Program-made: the position numbers and the translations under genes
Assembly: GCA_043228905.1 (NCBI GenBank)
Contig: JBHGNT010000012.1
Location: 2,418,001 to 2,482,000, forward strand
Length of the DNA stretch: 64,000 nucleotides
Direction: 5' to 3'
From: Azolla caroliniana
Lineage: Eukaryota; Polypodiophyta
Notes under the pieces: model-generated
What the model was told of the DNA's origin: nothing
What the model saw: the letters and a program-made list of their open reading frames with translations, nothing else
The model's database searches: none
Shown here: positions 33,959 through 43,616 of the stretch, piece after piece
Position numbering within the stretch: position 1 is the stretch's first letter
Layout: each line of letters starts with the position of its first letter

Positions 33959-34114
33959 TGAAATTCGTCTCAATTTGATGAAGCTCTGGCCAGAGGGTGG
34001 GGGTAAGGGAAACACTCGAATTGAGCCTCTGCAAGTTAGCAGATCATATCGATTTCCTTCTTCAGTGATCACTACTACTGCAACTACCCTCTTCTCTTTC
34101 TTTCTGGTTTCAGT

Positions 34115-34164
<50 letters not shown>

Positions 34165-34295
34165 AGCTATGGAAGCTGCGAACAGAGAAACAGGAGGAGG
34201 AACAGAGCTTCCATGTGCTGCCACGAAATTACATACACAAAAAATGTCAAAGACGAAGAACGTTCTTCTTCTTCTTCTTCTTCTTCTTCTTCTGA
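34115..34295. repeat. (GA)n and (CTT)n microsatellites upstream of the ATL gene
   Basis: (GA)n at about 34115-34160 and (TTC)n at 34261-34293, in the likely 5' leader or promoter of the minus-strand ATL gene. Confidence 0.9.
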
Positions 34296-34953
34296 ATATA
34301 GTTTGTTTTTCTTTCCTTATTTGTGTACCTATTTATGAGAAATTGTATAAATAGCCCCACTCCTTCAAATGGAGAGGCTTTTGCTTTTGCTTGACCCAAT
34401 CCCTTGCTTTCCTTGTGAGAAAACAGAACACAAATTTACGAGTGATAAAAGAATCGGAAAGTCACTGCCCCCCGAGGCAACGCGCATGTTCCCCGATCTG
34501 CTCCCCGAACCACGACATTGCATGGAAAGATTCGCGTCAATCACTACTGCAAGAGAGAATTGCCCGGCACTTGCCCAGAGTGCTCGGCATCGGGGAAACG
34601 ACATTATTCGCTCGGCCTGAACACAGTTTGGGAAGAGTACAATACAATTGCATCAATCACTGCCACCAAAGAGAATTGCTTGGCACTTGCCAAAGTGCTC
34701 AACATCAGGACAAACATTTGCTCGACATCGGCAAAAGACATTATTCGTTTGGCATGAATCACATTCTACGAAGAGCACGATACAATGATGATCTCCCTTG
34801 ATGGAATATGGTTGATGTTAGATAAACATTCTAACATTGCATGGTAGAAAACAAAGCAATAGAGTGTGGGCATGGTGAGATAACCCAATGCAATGGAGAT
34901 TTCACGACAACTGTAGATAAAGATTGACCGTGTGTGACAAGCATAGTGAGTGT

Positions 34954-34955
<2 letters not shown>
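34296..34955. other. non-coding, with a diverged internal duplication
   Basis: Two related segments at about 34538-34640 and 34650-34770 share words such as tcaatcact, agagaattgc, ggcacttgcc, gtgctc and gacattattcg. The words cactactgcaag.. and cggcacttgcc..gtgctcggca recall subterminal repeats of CACTA transposons, but no inverted terminal repeats were found. Confidence 0.35.

Positions 34956-34956
<1 letters not shown>

Positions 34957-35015
<59 letters not shown>
34957..35015. repeat. (GA)n microsatellite at the 5' edge of the LINE relic
   Basis: About 28 GA units immediately before the LINE-derived sequence that starts near 35020. Confidence 0.95.
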
Positions 35016-35020
<5 letters not shown>

Positions 35021-35027
35021 TACCATG

Positions 35028-36115
35028 GAGAAAGAAGGCGTTGAATTATGTTTTGCAACCTCTTCGATATTTGTTGTGGAAGAAGAGGGATAAGATGGGA
35101 ATCACATGGATTGCTTGGAATCATCTAGCAACCCCTAAGCGATTGGGGGGGTTGGAATATTGAACTTATCTATGCATATGATGGCTCGTAGATTTTCATT
35201 ATTACAAGACATGTGTTCAAACTCATAACCATGGATAACCATTGTTCGATATTTCATTGAGAACAAGGGTTTAACACATGGGAGGACAACGATTAAGGCT
35301 TCATGGTGGCAATTACTGAATGGATGTATTTCACTTAGGATTCAGGGTTCTTCATGTGTTCAACACTTAGTTACCTCATGGCAAGAAGCACTCTTGTTAT
35401 GTGTATGGAAACCATAATCTAGTAGAGAGCATTTTAACTCTTTGCAAAAAGAGTTACTTGTGTCTTCTTGGTTATTATGTTGGCTAGGAAAGGAGAGATT
35501 GTGTTCTCAATTTAATCGTTTGTTTCGTTTGGGGGTCAAAGAGGTGGGAGATATAGTTGAGGTTCCATCTCAAAGAATTCTGGAGTTTACTGAAGCACGA
35601 CAATTATTACGCATCCTGCCTAATTATGGGTTTATTTGGCAACAACTACAGAATATTGCATTGATGCAAGGTCCCTTACCTCTACAAACAGGAGAACAAC
35701 CGTGGATTGATTGGAGTTTAAGGGGTCAAACACCATTGTTACAAGTGACTACTAATCTTTTGTATCATTGTTCCGTTGAGTCTCTTGGATGGAGTTACAT
35801 TTCTCAAATTTGGCAAGTTTTATCACGGAGTTATTTGACACCTAGACAATGGGTGTTTGCACAATTTACACAGGCTGACCCAAAATTAGAGATGGAGATT
35901 GTTTTCCTATTTCTGAGATATTGGGGATTGCGTCATAATTGGAACATGCGCAACGCTTTTGTATTCGATGGTAGACATGGAGTGAAAGCATATCTACGAA
36001 AGTTGAAGGGAGTACTAATGTGGCAATTTTCTTTATTGGAACAAGTGGAAATTCTTTCCTCGGTGGAGTGTTCGTCTTGCCTATTGGCAATTCAACATGT
36101 TCCACTACCCATGTA
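35028..36115 (+). pseudogene. LINE ORF2 C-terminal relic (RT tail and beyond)
   Basis: FLWKKRDKMGITWIAWNHLA then TPKRLGGL (35078-35154) matches the end of the reverse transcriptase of plant L1 elements (FLW....... W...C.PK..GGLG). The following frames continue with the usual region containing AL..R and a long W/L-rich stretch, best preserved as an open frame at 35442-36116 (225 codons, starts with TTG). Several stops and frame changes separate the pieces. The 5' part including endonuclease is missing. Confidence 0.7.
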
Positions 36116-36209
36116 ATGTAGTGTGGTTAGTGTGTGACCATACTCCATTGTCACACGTATTGTAAGTAATGTTTTTCACACACATTTATTAATATAATTG
36201 TGTGTTTTC

Positions 36210-36211
<2 letters not shown>

Positions 36212-36253
<42 letters not shown>
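36212..36253. repeat. (GA)n tract at the 3' end of the LINE relic
   Basis: About 20 AG units following ttgtgtgttttcacc, where a poly(A) tail would be expected. Confidence 0.9.
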
Positions 36254-36257
<4 letters not shown>

Positions 36258-39200
36258 ACGATGTGATGGCTTTGCCATTCGATAAAGATTTACATTGTGC
36301 GATAGACCCCAAAGAGTGTGAGCAAAGTGACGCAGACACACTACAATGAAGTTGTCAAAATACAATTATGATTGACATCACATAGATGTTACCATTGTTT
36401 AACAAATATCTAGAAGAAGACAACACGATGTAATAGGTAGTTTGTTAATTCTTAATATTGCTAAGTCGCCATTCGAAGCATAACATTGAGATTGACTTAT
36501 TGCACCCATGTTACCAGAAGTCAAAGAAAAACATTATATTCCTTTATTATTAGCATTGCCTTTAAAAGGGCCATGTTTATTGTCTAAGAACGTTATGCAT
36601 TATAGCATTGCCTCTACAATGCAATGCTAAAGTGTGCACTACTTGTAATGATATTCGTTTTAGGAGCAACTAATTGTTAGTGTGCATGTTCTTGTGCTAA
36701 AACTTCGAGCAATAATGAACACAACATCAAACTCATTGCTCAAGACGCATGAGCATGAAATTTGGCCTACAAAGGATTCATGAATCTATTAGATATTTTG
36801 TGAGGAGTTCTAAAGTCTGTGATATAGTGTAAAAAGTTAATGCTTTCACAGTGTCCATTGCCACATAATGCTTCATTATTGTTATAAGAGGGTGTGTGAA
36901 AATACATAGAGCCCTTCTAACCTTTGGGATATCGAAAATTTTAATTCATTGTCACAAACTTTTTTCGATACCATTCTATCGAGTTTCTACATCATGTACG
37001 AAATAATAAAAGTATGGGAATCTAGCATATAAAACTTAAATATGTTAGTGAAATTTTAGTCCTCCTTATAAATATACATATGTAACCGACAAGTTCAAAC
37101 ATTCGACCGACATTTTCATGAATGATGCCATATTTTTCCATGTTATTGATTTATATATGTATTTTTTTAGCGAAATTTCCATAAGTGGTCCCACCACGAA
37201 ATTGTGCCAAAATATTTATATATATATTTGTTCCACTCACAAGAGGCAACGTGAATGATATATCCCTCTAACCTCCCATAATGGTAATTAATTTGACTCA
37301 CGAGAGGTTTTTAAAATTGAAGAATGAGATGATGCTCGCACGATTGTAAATTTGTATCTGATAGATAGAGATGAATGATTAGTAAATTTATGAATCTTCT
37401 TGAGTTTTGCTCGTAGCATGAAGTGTGACTTTTGTACAAGAAGACATCATATTTATTGATTTTCAACTAGCAGGCATTTTATATTTGCTAACTTATTTTC
37501 TTGTGTAGTACTAATTTTTGTAAAACACTTACAAAAGTGTTTAGCGAATATATTGCTCGACCTCCCAAAATATTGTATCTTTAATCAATTAGATTTGCAA
37601 AGGCTTTTGTAAAACCAAACATTCCATGCATGGAAAACGCGGATTCATGGACTAATTTTTTTTAGTGTGTTGATGACATTTGATTTGATGAATAAGGTAA
37701 AGACTTGTAAGTCATAGAGTCATATTGAGTTTGTCAAGAAATTAGTGCTCTGAGTATAAGTCAAGTGCAAGGCTTGACTTAATTGGCATTGTTGTTGAAT
37801 ATCATTGCACTCTATAGAGGCACAACTTAGAGAAGCCAAACTTGCAAAAATCTTGTAAGGCCTACTACATTTATGGGTGAAAAAACCTGGTGTGGTTTTG
37901 TTTTCGTTGAACAACAATGTAAAAATGTTACATTTGTTTCAACCAAATAAATTTGGGATTCTTCATTCATAATAGATCAATACATTTATATGACTTTTAA
38001 AGATAAGAGGCAATGTGCCACATTGTCCCATGCAAGTAATGTATAGTTGGTTTACTTATTTGTTCATGTTTTTTCAAGGAAATCTTCACAAACGCGCCTA
38101 CATACATGGCCTACTTCTCCAAAGCAAAGTTTTTTAATTATTTGGGTTCAAAAAGGTTTTGAAAAGCAAATAAAGAGCAAGACATTGTGTGCAAAGAATA
38201 GTGTGATGCATTGCCTCTTGTTTGTGGACAACATATAAGATAGGGAGAAGAATTAATGGTTTCATCTAACCTTCTTGAGCTCATCATGGAAGTTGTGTTC
38301 ACAATTGTGTTGTGAAACACAAACATGAAGATCCTAGTTTGTCGATATGTGGTGCTACCTTGAGATGACATTAAAAGTACATCCCAATACAAATGTTCCT
38401 TCTTGCATATGAGCACTTCGAGAAGCAAAAACTAAGATTAGTGGGAGAGACTCACACATTACATACTCGATCAAGTGGGTAATCATTTCGCCATTACCGA
38501 ACCCACCCATCTTCCCATGAAAATAATTATTATAACATGAAGTGCACGTAATTGGATAAAAAATAGCAAACATATAAGTCAATTTCTTCTTAACTTGATA
38601 TGTTTTTTGCAAAGTGGAATAGATGTTAGCTTGGTACTAGTAGAGCCAATCCCATTCTCACTAATATTGCGTCAAAACAAGAAAACAATATAAGAAAAAG
38701 AAAGAGAAAATCAAGAAGGAATGAGATAGATTAAGAGTGTTGAAGAGATAGACAAGCTAATGTAGGTTGAGTAACTTTATTAAGAAAAAAGGTAATTGTA
38801 ACTAGATACAACTTGAGAGCTGAAAATTGGTGTTGAACCTTGAACCAAAATGCTTGATTTGTATTATAAACATCTTTAAATGGGTTTCACTCTGAAATGC
38901 ATGCAGGAAAATCAGTGCACATGCATGAATTATGCTTGGTGCGCACGCATGATGAGTATGGAATGAATAAAAGTTATTGTCAAAATGTATGCATGTATAG
39001 GCTCGTCTCTATGTACAACCAAATATTAAGTAGGGCTAGCAGGGTGATATGTGCAATGGACAATTTAATGCATGCTTTGCGAGTTGTGTTAAAATTTGCA
39101 CCATCGAATCAAAGTAGACCTGAAAAAGTGCAATTCGTAGTCTAGTCATTTGTAACCCAGTTAATATTTTCTAACCCCATGATCTTCTAACATAATAACC

Positions 39201-39693
39201 CGATTATAATATTGCACTAACCTAACTATAACATTCTAACCTAGCCATTTGCATTAATCAACAATATATTCTAACCGACAGAGAGGTTCCAGATGACTTC
39301 CAGAGAACCAATGGAACTTATAGATTAAGAAGCAGGGGATGTTGTGGACTTAGAAGATGTATCAAAGTCTAAACATATCCACGACTTAGTTGAGCATACC
39401 AAGATGCTAATGAGGACAATATGGAACAATCAGCTATTCTTGAAGAGCCCCATACCGGACTTACTTATGGATTGAATGTTATGGCTTAATGTATCATTTG
39501 AACAATATTAATTGTTGAACTTTGACTTTATTTATAACATGCGGTGTATGACTTGTTGAACTTGGAGTTTAAGTATAGTTTGCATGTATGCATGTTGTCT
39601 ATAGCCTTCATTCTAGTTTGGGATATTCAAATGATATTATACTTTGTCATTTGTTCGTATGATTGGAAAATTATTGTACTTCGGTTTCTATCC
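36254..39693. other. no recognisable gene
   Basis: AT-rich, 3.4 kb. Small ORFs on both strands (for example 37720-37917, 38138-38428, 38355-38612, 38897-39145) show no known motif. Taken as intergenic or strongly decayed repeats. Confidence 0.45.
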
Positions 39694-40154
39694 TGTTGAG
39701 AATCAAGCTCAACTTAGTGCAACGTGTGAAAACACCCTTTGAGAATCTATGATCACACAAATGTCAAGAGTCACACCACTACTCTCTACACATTAATTGT
39801 GTACCATAGAATTATATTCGATAACACATAACTAATGAGTTCCATATTCCCCATGACTATGAGTCTTCACATTCCCCCCAAGAGAGAGTAGTTGTTGTAG
39901 TGAGTTAATGAAGAGAGAGGGTGACCTTATATAAAGCACCCTTCTCATACTTCATAGAATGGCGGTTGGGACTCCTTGTAATGCTACATTTTTGTATCTT
40001 ATATTCTCCTTGTCAATATACACCTTATTGAGTATTCTATTTTCCATCCTATCTAATCTATCTTGTGTTTTCTCTTTTCTCATCTCTTTCCTCTCACATA
40101 TACACATAATACACATCTCTTTCGCTGCACAAGAATCATATCTGATTCTTTACA
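39694..40154 (+). repeat. 5' LTR of Copia element 1
   Basis: Begins TGTTGAGAATCAAGCTC and ends TTCTTTACA; the same ends appear inverted in element 2. A TATA box TATATAAAG lies at 39928-39936. Confidence 0.85.
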
Positions 40155-40166
40155 TGGTATCAGAGC
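40155..40166 (+). promoter_or_regulatory. Copia primer-binding site (initiator tRNA-Met)
   Basis: TGGTATCAGAGC directly after the LTR, the standard plant Copia primer site complementary to the 3' end of initiator tRNA-Met. Confidence 0.9.
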
Positions 40167-40309
40167 GGTTTGGTAGCTCGATCTAGCCCATCTAGGTGTG
40201 TTGTTCTCTACGCCGACATTCAAGAAGAACCGGCTCATTGATATCATAGTGCGACTACATAGCTCGTGTTTGAGAGAGAAGGAAAAGACGAAGGAAATCT
40301 TCATCGACA

Positions 40310-41853
40310 ATGAATACTCAAATGGGGAGCGCTCTCCCTAGAGAGAAGTTGGATCGAAACAACTTTGCATATTGGGAGTACAAGATGCACCAATACCTTG
40401 TTAGCCAAGGCTATTGGAGCTACATCAAAGGAGCACAAGAAAATCGACCCGACCCGAAAGACGCCGACTACTCAACATGGGAGCAAGCGGCAAGCCGAGT
40501 GATGTATTGCTTGGAGACATGTGTTCATGATCACATGCTCGGCTACATTCAAGAAGTCGAGACGCCGTAGGATGCGTGGGAGAATCTACGGAAGATTTTA
40601 CAACCGCAAGAAAGCTTCAACTCCGCCAAGAGTTGAATAATATCCAACAAAGGGATATGTCCATTACAAGCTACACCTTGAAGATCAAAGGAGCTTTGTG
40701 ACTCGCTCGGCTCAATAAGCGTTAATGTGGACAATGATGAGATGGTGCAAATATGCCTCGGCGGCTTTGCACCACGGTTCGACGCGATGAGGACTGTCGT
40801 ACTAGCACGGGAGAATCCTCCCTCTTTCTTCGATCTTCAATCCATGTTGTTGGTCGAAGAAAACCATGTTTGAATAAGGAGCAATGCCTCGGAAGGCCAC
40901 ATACTCTACACACATTTGAATGGAGGAAGAGGACATGGCCGAACAAGAGGCTGATTCGGCCAAGGACGAGGCGGACAAGGTCCGACTTACGAAAACAACT
41001 CCCAATTTCGGCAACAAAACGGAAGCCATCGAGGAACCTTCAGAAGAAGGGGGAGCTTTCATTCCGGACCGAGCTAACAAAACTTGATCAAATGCGGACA
41101 TTGTGGCAAAATAGACCACCACGAAGAAGAGTGCCGAAAGAAGAAGCGCGAGTCAGCTTCAACTAGCTGACAACTAACCAACAACGCCACAAATACCGAC
41201 TATGACGACCATGGCAGAATGTTCGTGATGAGACATAGAGCAAGTTCGTTGCCGGCCTCTACTTCGAATAGTGCCTCTAGTTCGGAAGACGTATGGTCCC
41301 GTCGACTCCGGTGCCTCGAACCATATGATGTCTCATCAAGAATGGCTCAGAGAACTTCGAGAGCTAGATCGACCCAGCTATGTCGAGACTAGAGACGACA
41401 CTACTCATTCGATTCAGCACATCGGCAATGTTCCATTCGGAAAAGAAGGTAATCAAACTTACATTAAGAATGTCTTGTATGTACCAACCATTATAAGAAT
41501 TTGGTCTCCGTCGGCCAAATTGTTGAGCAAGGGATGCAAGTTCTATTTAATCAGGGCGGTTGCTTCATCGAGAAAGAGGGTTGACTCATTGCTCGTGGAC
41601 GAAGAGAGGGCCAAATGTTCATTCTCGACTCGCACGAGATGAAATCGGCCATGTTTGCAAAAGGCACCAAAGCCGACACCGACATAGAGTTGTGGCACAA
41701 GCGGATTGGCCACATCAACCTCCAAAAGCTCAAGGCAATGCAATCAAAAGGAGTCGTCATCGGACTCCCGACCTTCAAAGAGAAAGAGATTGAAGGCGTA
41801 TGTGTAGCATGCCAATTCAGCAAGCAACATTGGCACCCGTTTCCGAAGGAGAG
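40310..41853 (+). pseudogene. Copia element 1 gag, protease and preintegrase region, decayed
   Basis: Starts with ATG 40310 (MNTQMGSALPREKLDRNNFA), a UBN2-type Gag shared with element 2. A TAG stops the frame at 40568-40570; later pieces in other frames show the Gag tail, a CCHC-knuckle remnant, protease (VDSGASNHMMSHQEWLREL, near 41300) and the GAG-preintegrase domain (LWHKRIGHINLQKLKAMQSK, 41691-41760). It breaks at 41853 where the Gypsy element is inserted and resumes at 47791. In the intact order this would be one polyprotein. Confidence 0.8.
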
Positions 41854-41893
41854 TGTCATGAAGACATACATCTTGGCTTATCATGACATTCAT

Positions 41894-41966
41894 CTTGGCG
41901 AACCAGGAATCGAACCCATAACCTCTTGGTTTACATATTGTACTTTAACCATTGTAATAACATATG
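41894..41966 (-). other. tRNA-like segment inside the Gypsy LTR
   Basis: Minus-strand reading: ATTACAATGGTTAAAGT (D-arm/box A-like), about 25 nt, then GGGTTCGATTCC (perfect box B core GGTTCGATTCC at 41916-41906) and TGGTTCGCCA. The same segment is in the 3' LTR, and a decayed form (ATGGTTAAAG.., GGCTCGAATTC) is in the LTR at 49013. Probably an old tRNA or SINE-head fragment captured by the LTR; no full cloverleaf is demonstrated. Confidence 0.45.
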
Positions 41967-42014
41967 TGAGATGTAATTATAATAATTATATGTCTAGTTA
42001 TTACGAGATATTTA

Positions 42015-42047
42015 GAACATTCTAGATTATTCTAGAATGTTCTTGAA
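42015..42047 (+). promoter_or_regulatory. heat-shock element cluster 1 in the 5' LTR
   Basis: GAAcaTTCtaGA at 42015, then TTCtaGAAtgTTCttGAA at 42030-42047: four perfect alternating 5-bp HSF units. Repeated at 47417-47434 in the 3' LTR. Confidence 0.7.
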
Positions 42048-42097
42048 TATTTCATGATTATATTTATTATTATTATTATTCATAAATATCTAAAATA

Positions 42098-42115
42098 TTC
42101 TAGAACATTCTAGAA
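42098..42115 (+). promoter_or_regulatory. heat-shock element cluster 2 in the 5' LTR
   Basis: TTCtaGAAcaTTCtaGAA: four perfect units, 16 bp upstream of the TATA box. Present at 47485-47502 in the 3' LTR and unchanged at 49217-49234 in the older LTR. Confidence 0.75.
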
Positions 42116-42130
42116 TACTCCATAAGGGCC

Positions 42131-42174
42131 TATAAATAAGAGTCCATACACTCATCACAACTCATTCGGTTCAA
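42131..42174 (+). promoter_or_regulatory. Gypsy LTR core promoter: TATA box and self-primer sequence
   Basis: TATAAATA at 42131-42138. ATTCGGTTCAA at 42164-42174, starting 33 nt downstream of the TATA box where a transcript would begin, is the exact reverse complement of TTGAACCGAAT at 42406-42416. The spacing and both motifs are preserved in the diverged LTR at 49013 (TATA 49250, ATTCGGTTCAA 49283-49293). Confidence 0.75.
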
Positions 42175-42405
42175 CACCAGTCTTTAGCCCTTAGCCTACT
42201 CCTTGTAATCTTCTTTCTCATAATATAATCTCATTCCCATTTCTTATCTCTCACTTATACTTTTCTCTCTCTCGCACTCTCTCCCTTTTTCACTCTTTTT
42301 TGCTATCACTATCGCTATCTCTACCGCTCTCGCCATCTCTATCGTTATCGTTATCTCTATCGCCATCGCTCTCTCTCTGCTTCCTACTCAAGAGTTCACG
42401 ACAGT

Positions 42406-42416
42406 TTGAACCGAAT
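42406..42416 (+). promoter_or_regulatory. Gypsy primer-binding site of self-priming type
   Basis: TTGAACCGAAT, two bases after the 5' LTR. It does not begin with TGG as tRNA-primed sites do. Complementarity to 42164-42174 is exactly 11 nt, with mismatches on both sides, the length known for Tf1. Inference: the 5' end of the mRNA folds back and is cut to prime minus-strand synthesis. Confidence 0.75.
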
Positions 42417-42488
42417 ATTTCTTTTCCCTTTCTCCAATAACCCTAGCAAGCTTTCTTCTTTATCCTTCTTTCTTTTTCCCCCGCGGTT

Positions 42489-43616
42489 ATGGAGTCGGTC
42501 AGCAAGCAAGAGTATCTGCGTGTCCTTTCGGAGCTCGATATGCTCACCACTAAGTTTGTGGCATTAGAGCAAGAAAATCAAAGGCTACTCGGGGATCTTC
42601 AACAAGTCAGTACTGAGAAAGCTCATCAATATGAGGAGTTATCACAACGGGTTCATCAACTTGAGGCTACTATATTAACATTACGAGAACAAGCGGCGGG
42701 GGTTCAAAACTCCCCAAGGGAACCAAAGATTAGCCTCCCTGCCAAGTTTGATGGTACCAGATCTCTCTTTCGAGGTTTCCTGAATCAAGTTCGTTTGGTG
42801 ATTCAGTTACATCCCAATCGGTATCCAACTGATGCTGCCCGTGTGGGATTAATAGGAACCTTGCTAAGCGGTACAACGTTAGCATGGTTTGCACCACTTC
42901 TTGAGAAGAAATCACCATTACTGGAGGATTTCGAGGCATTCGTTAAGGAGTTTCAAGCTAGTTTTGGAGATACGGATAGCACTAGGACTGCAATAAACAA
43001 GATTCGAAGACTCCGACAAGGAGATCGTCCCGCTTCAGCTTATGCCGCAGATTTCCGTCTCTTGGCATGCGACATCCCTTGGGATGAGGCAGCCTTAATG
43101 GATCAATTCCGTCAGGGTTTGCGTAACGATGTCAAAGATCTTCTTCTTACTTTCCATGAAGATCCAAAGTCTCTTACTGAAGCTATTAGCCGAGCTGTGC
43201 GATGTGATAATCGCCTATTTGAGCGACGTTCTGAACGTCAACAAATGTTACGCCGCCAACCGGAACAGACATACGCTTCTATAGTCGCCACACCGCCACA
43301 AGGTTCTAGACCCGTTACGAGGGATGGTCCCACTCCGATGGAAATAGAGTCGACATAACGTCGAGGGCCCTTATCAGATGCTGAGAAACAACGACGTCGG
43401 GCGCATCGCCTATGCCTCTACTGTGGTGGTCCAGGACATATAGCTGTGAATTGTCCACATAAACCCAGGCGTCAAGTTTACCAAGTAAGTGCACATGACA
43501 ACCCTACATCAAGTTCTACTATCACTTCTAATAACTTAAGTACTAAGCCTAATAGCCCATGCCATGAGAATAGATTTGATGTCTTGAGCCAATTAGAGGA
43601 TGTGTTAAACGAATAA
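42489..43616 (+). CDS. gag: Gypsy gag (capsid and zinc knuckle) with internal TAA
   Basis: ATG 42489 opens a 289-codon frame ending in TAA at 43356-43358; the same frame continues without interruption to a second TAA at 43614-43616. The N-terminal part (about residues 5-68) is a predicted coiled coil. Residues about 78-245 are a capsid domain of the sushi/PEG10-like type (PKISLPAKFDGTRSLFRGFL, TLLSGTTLAWFAPLLE, RLRQGDRPASAYAADFR). Downstream of the first stop lies an intact CCHC knuckle, CLYCGGPGHIAVNC (43413-43454). The first TAA therefore separates capsid from nucleocapsid. It is most simply a point mutation of a sense codon such as CAA, though readthrough cannot be excluded. Pol follows in the -1 frame. 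Confidence 0.85.

Larger units (their letters stand above)
41854..42403 (+). repeat. 5' LTR of the Gypsy element
   Basis: 550 bp, TG..CA ends. It contains an antisense tRNA-like segment (about 41894-41966), two heat-shock-element clusters, a TATA box (42131-42138), the presumed transcription start with self-primer (42164), and a pyrimidine-rich 3' half with ctatc/ctctc repeats. Confidence 0.95.

Noticed and set aside
33959-34072. 38-codon N-terminal extension of the ATL protein
   Set aside because: It begins with GTG; the first in-frame ATG is at 33958 and leaves a sensible N-terminus before the membrane segment.
34504-34770. CACTA transposon end
   Set aside because: Some words are similar to CACTA subterminal repeats, but no terminal inverted repeat or 3-bp target duplication was found.
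42404-42420. tRNA primer-binding site after the Gypsy 5' LTR
   Set aside because: No TGG start and no match to the initiator tRNA-Met site found in the neighbouring Copia elements.
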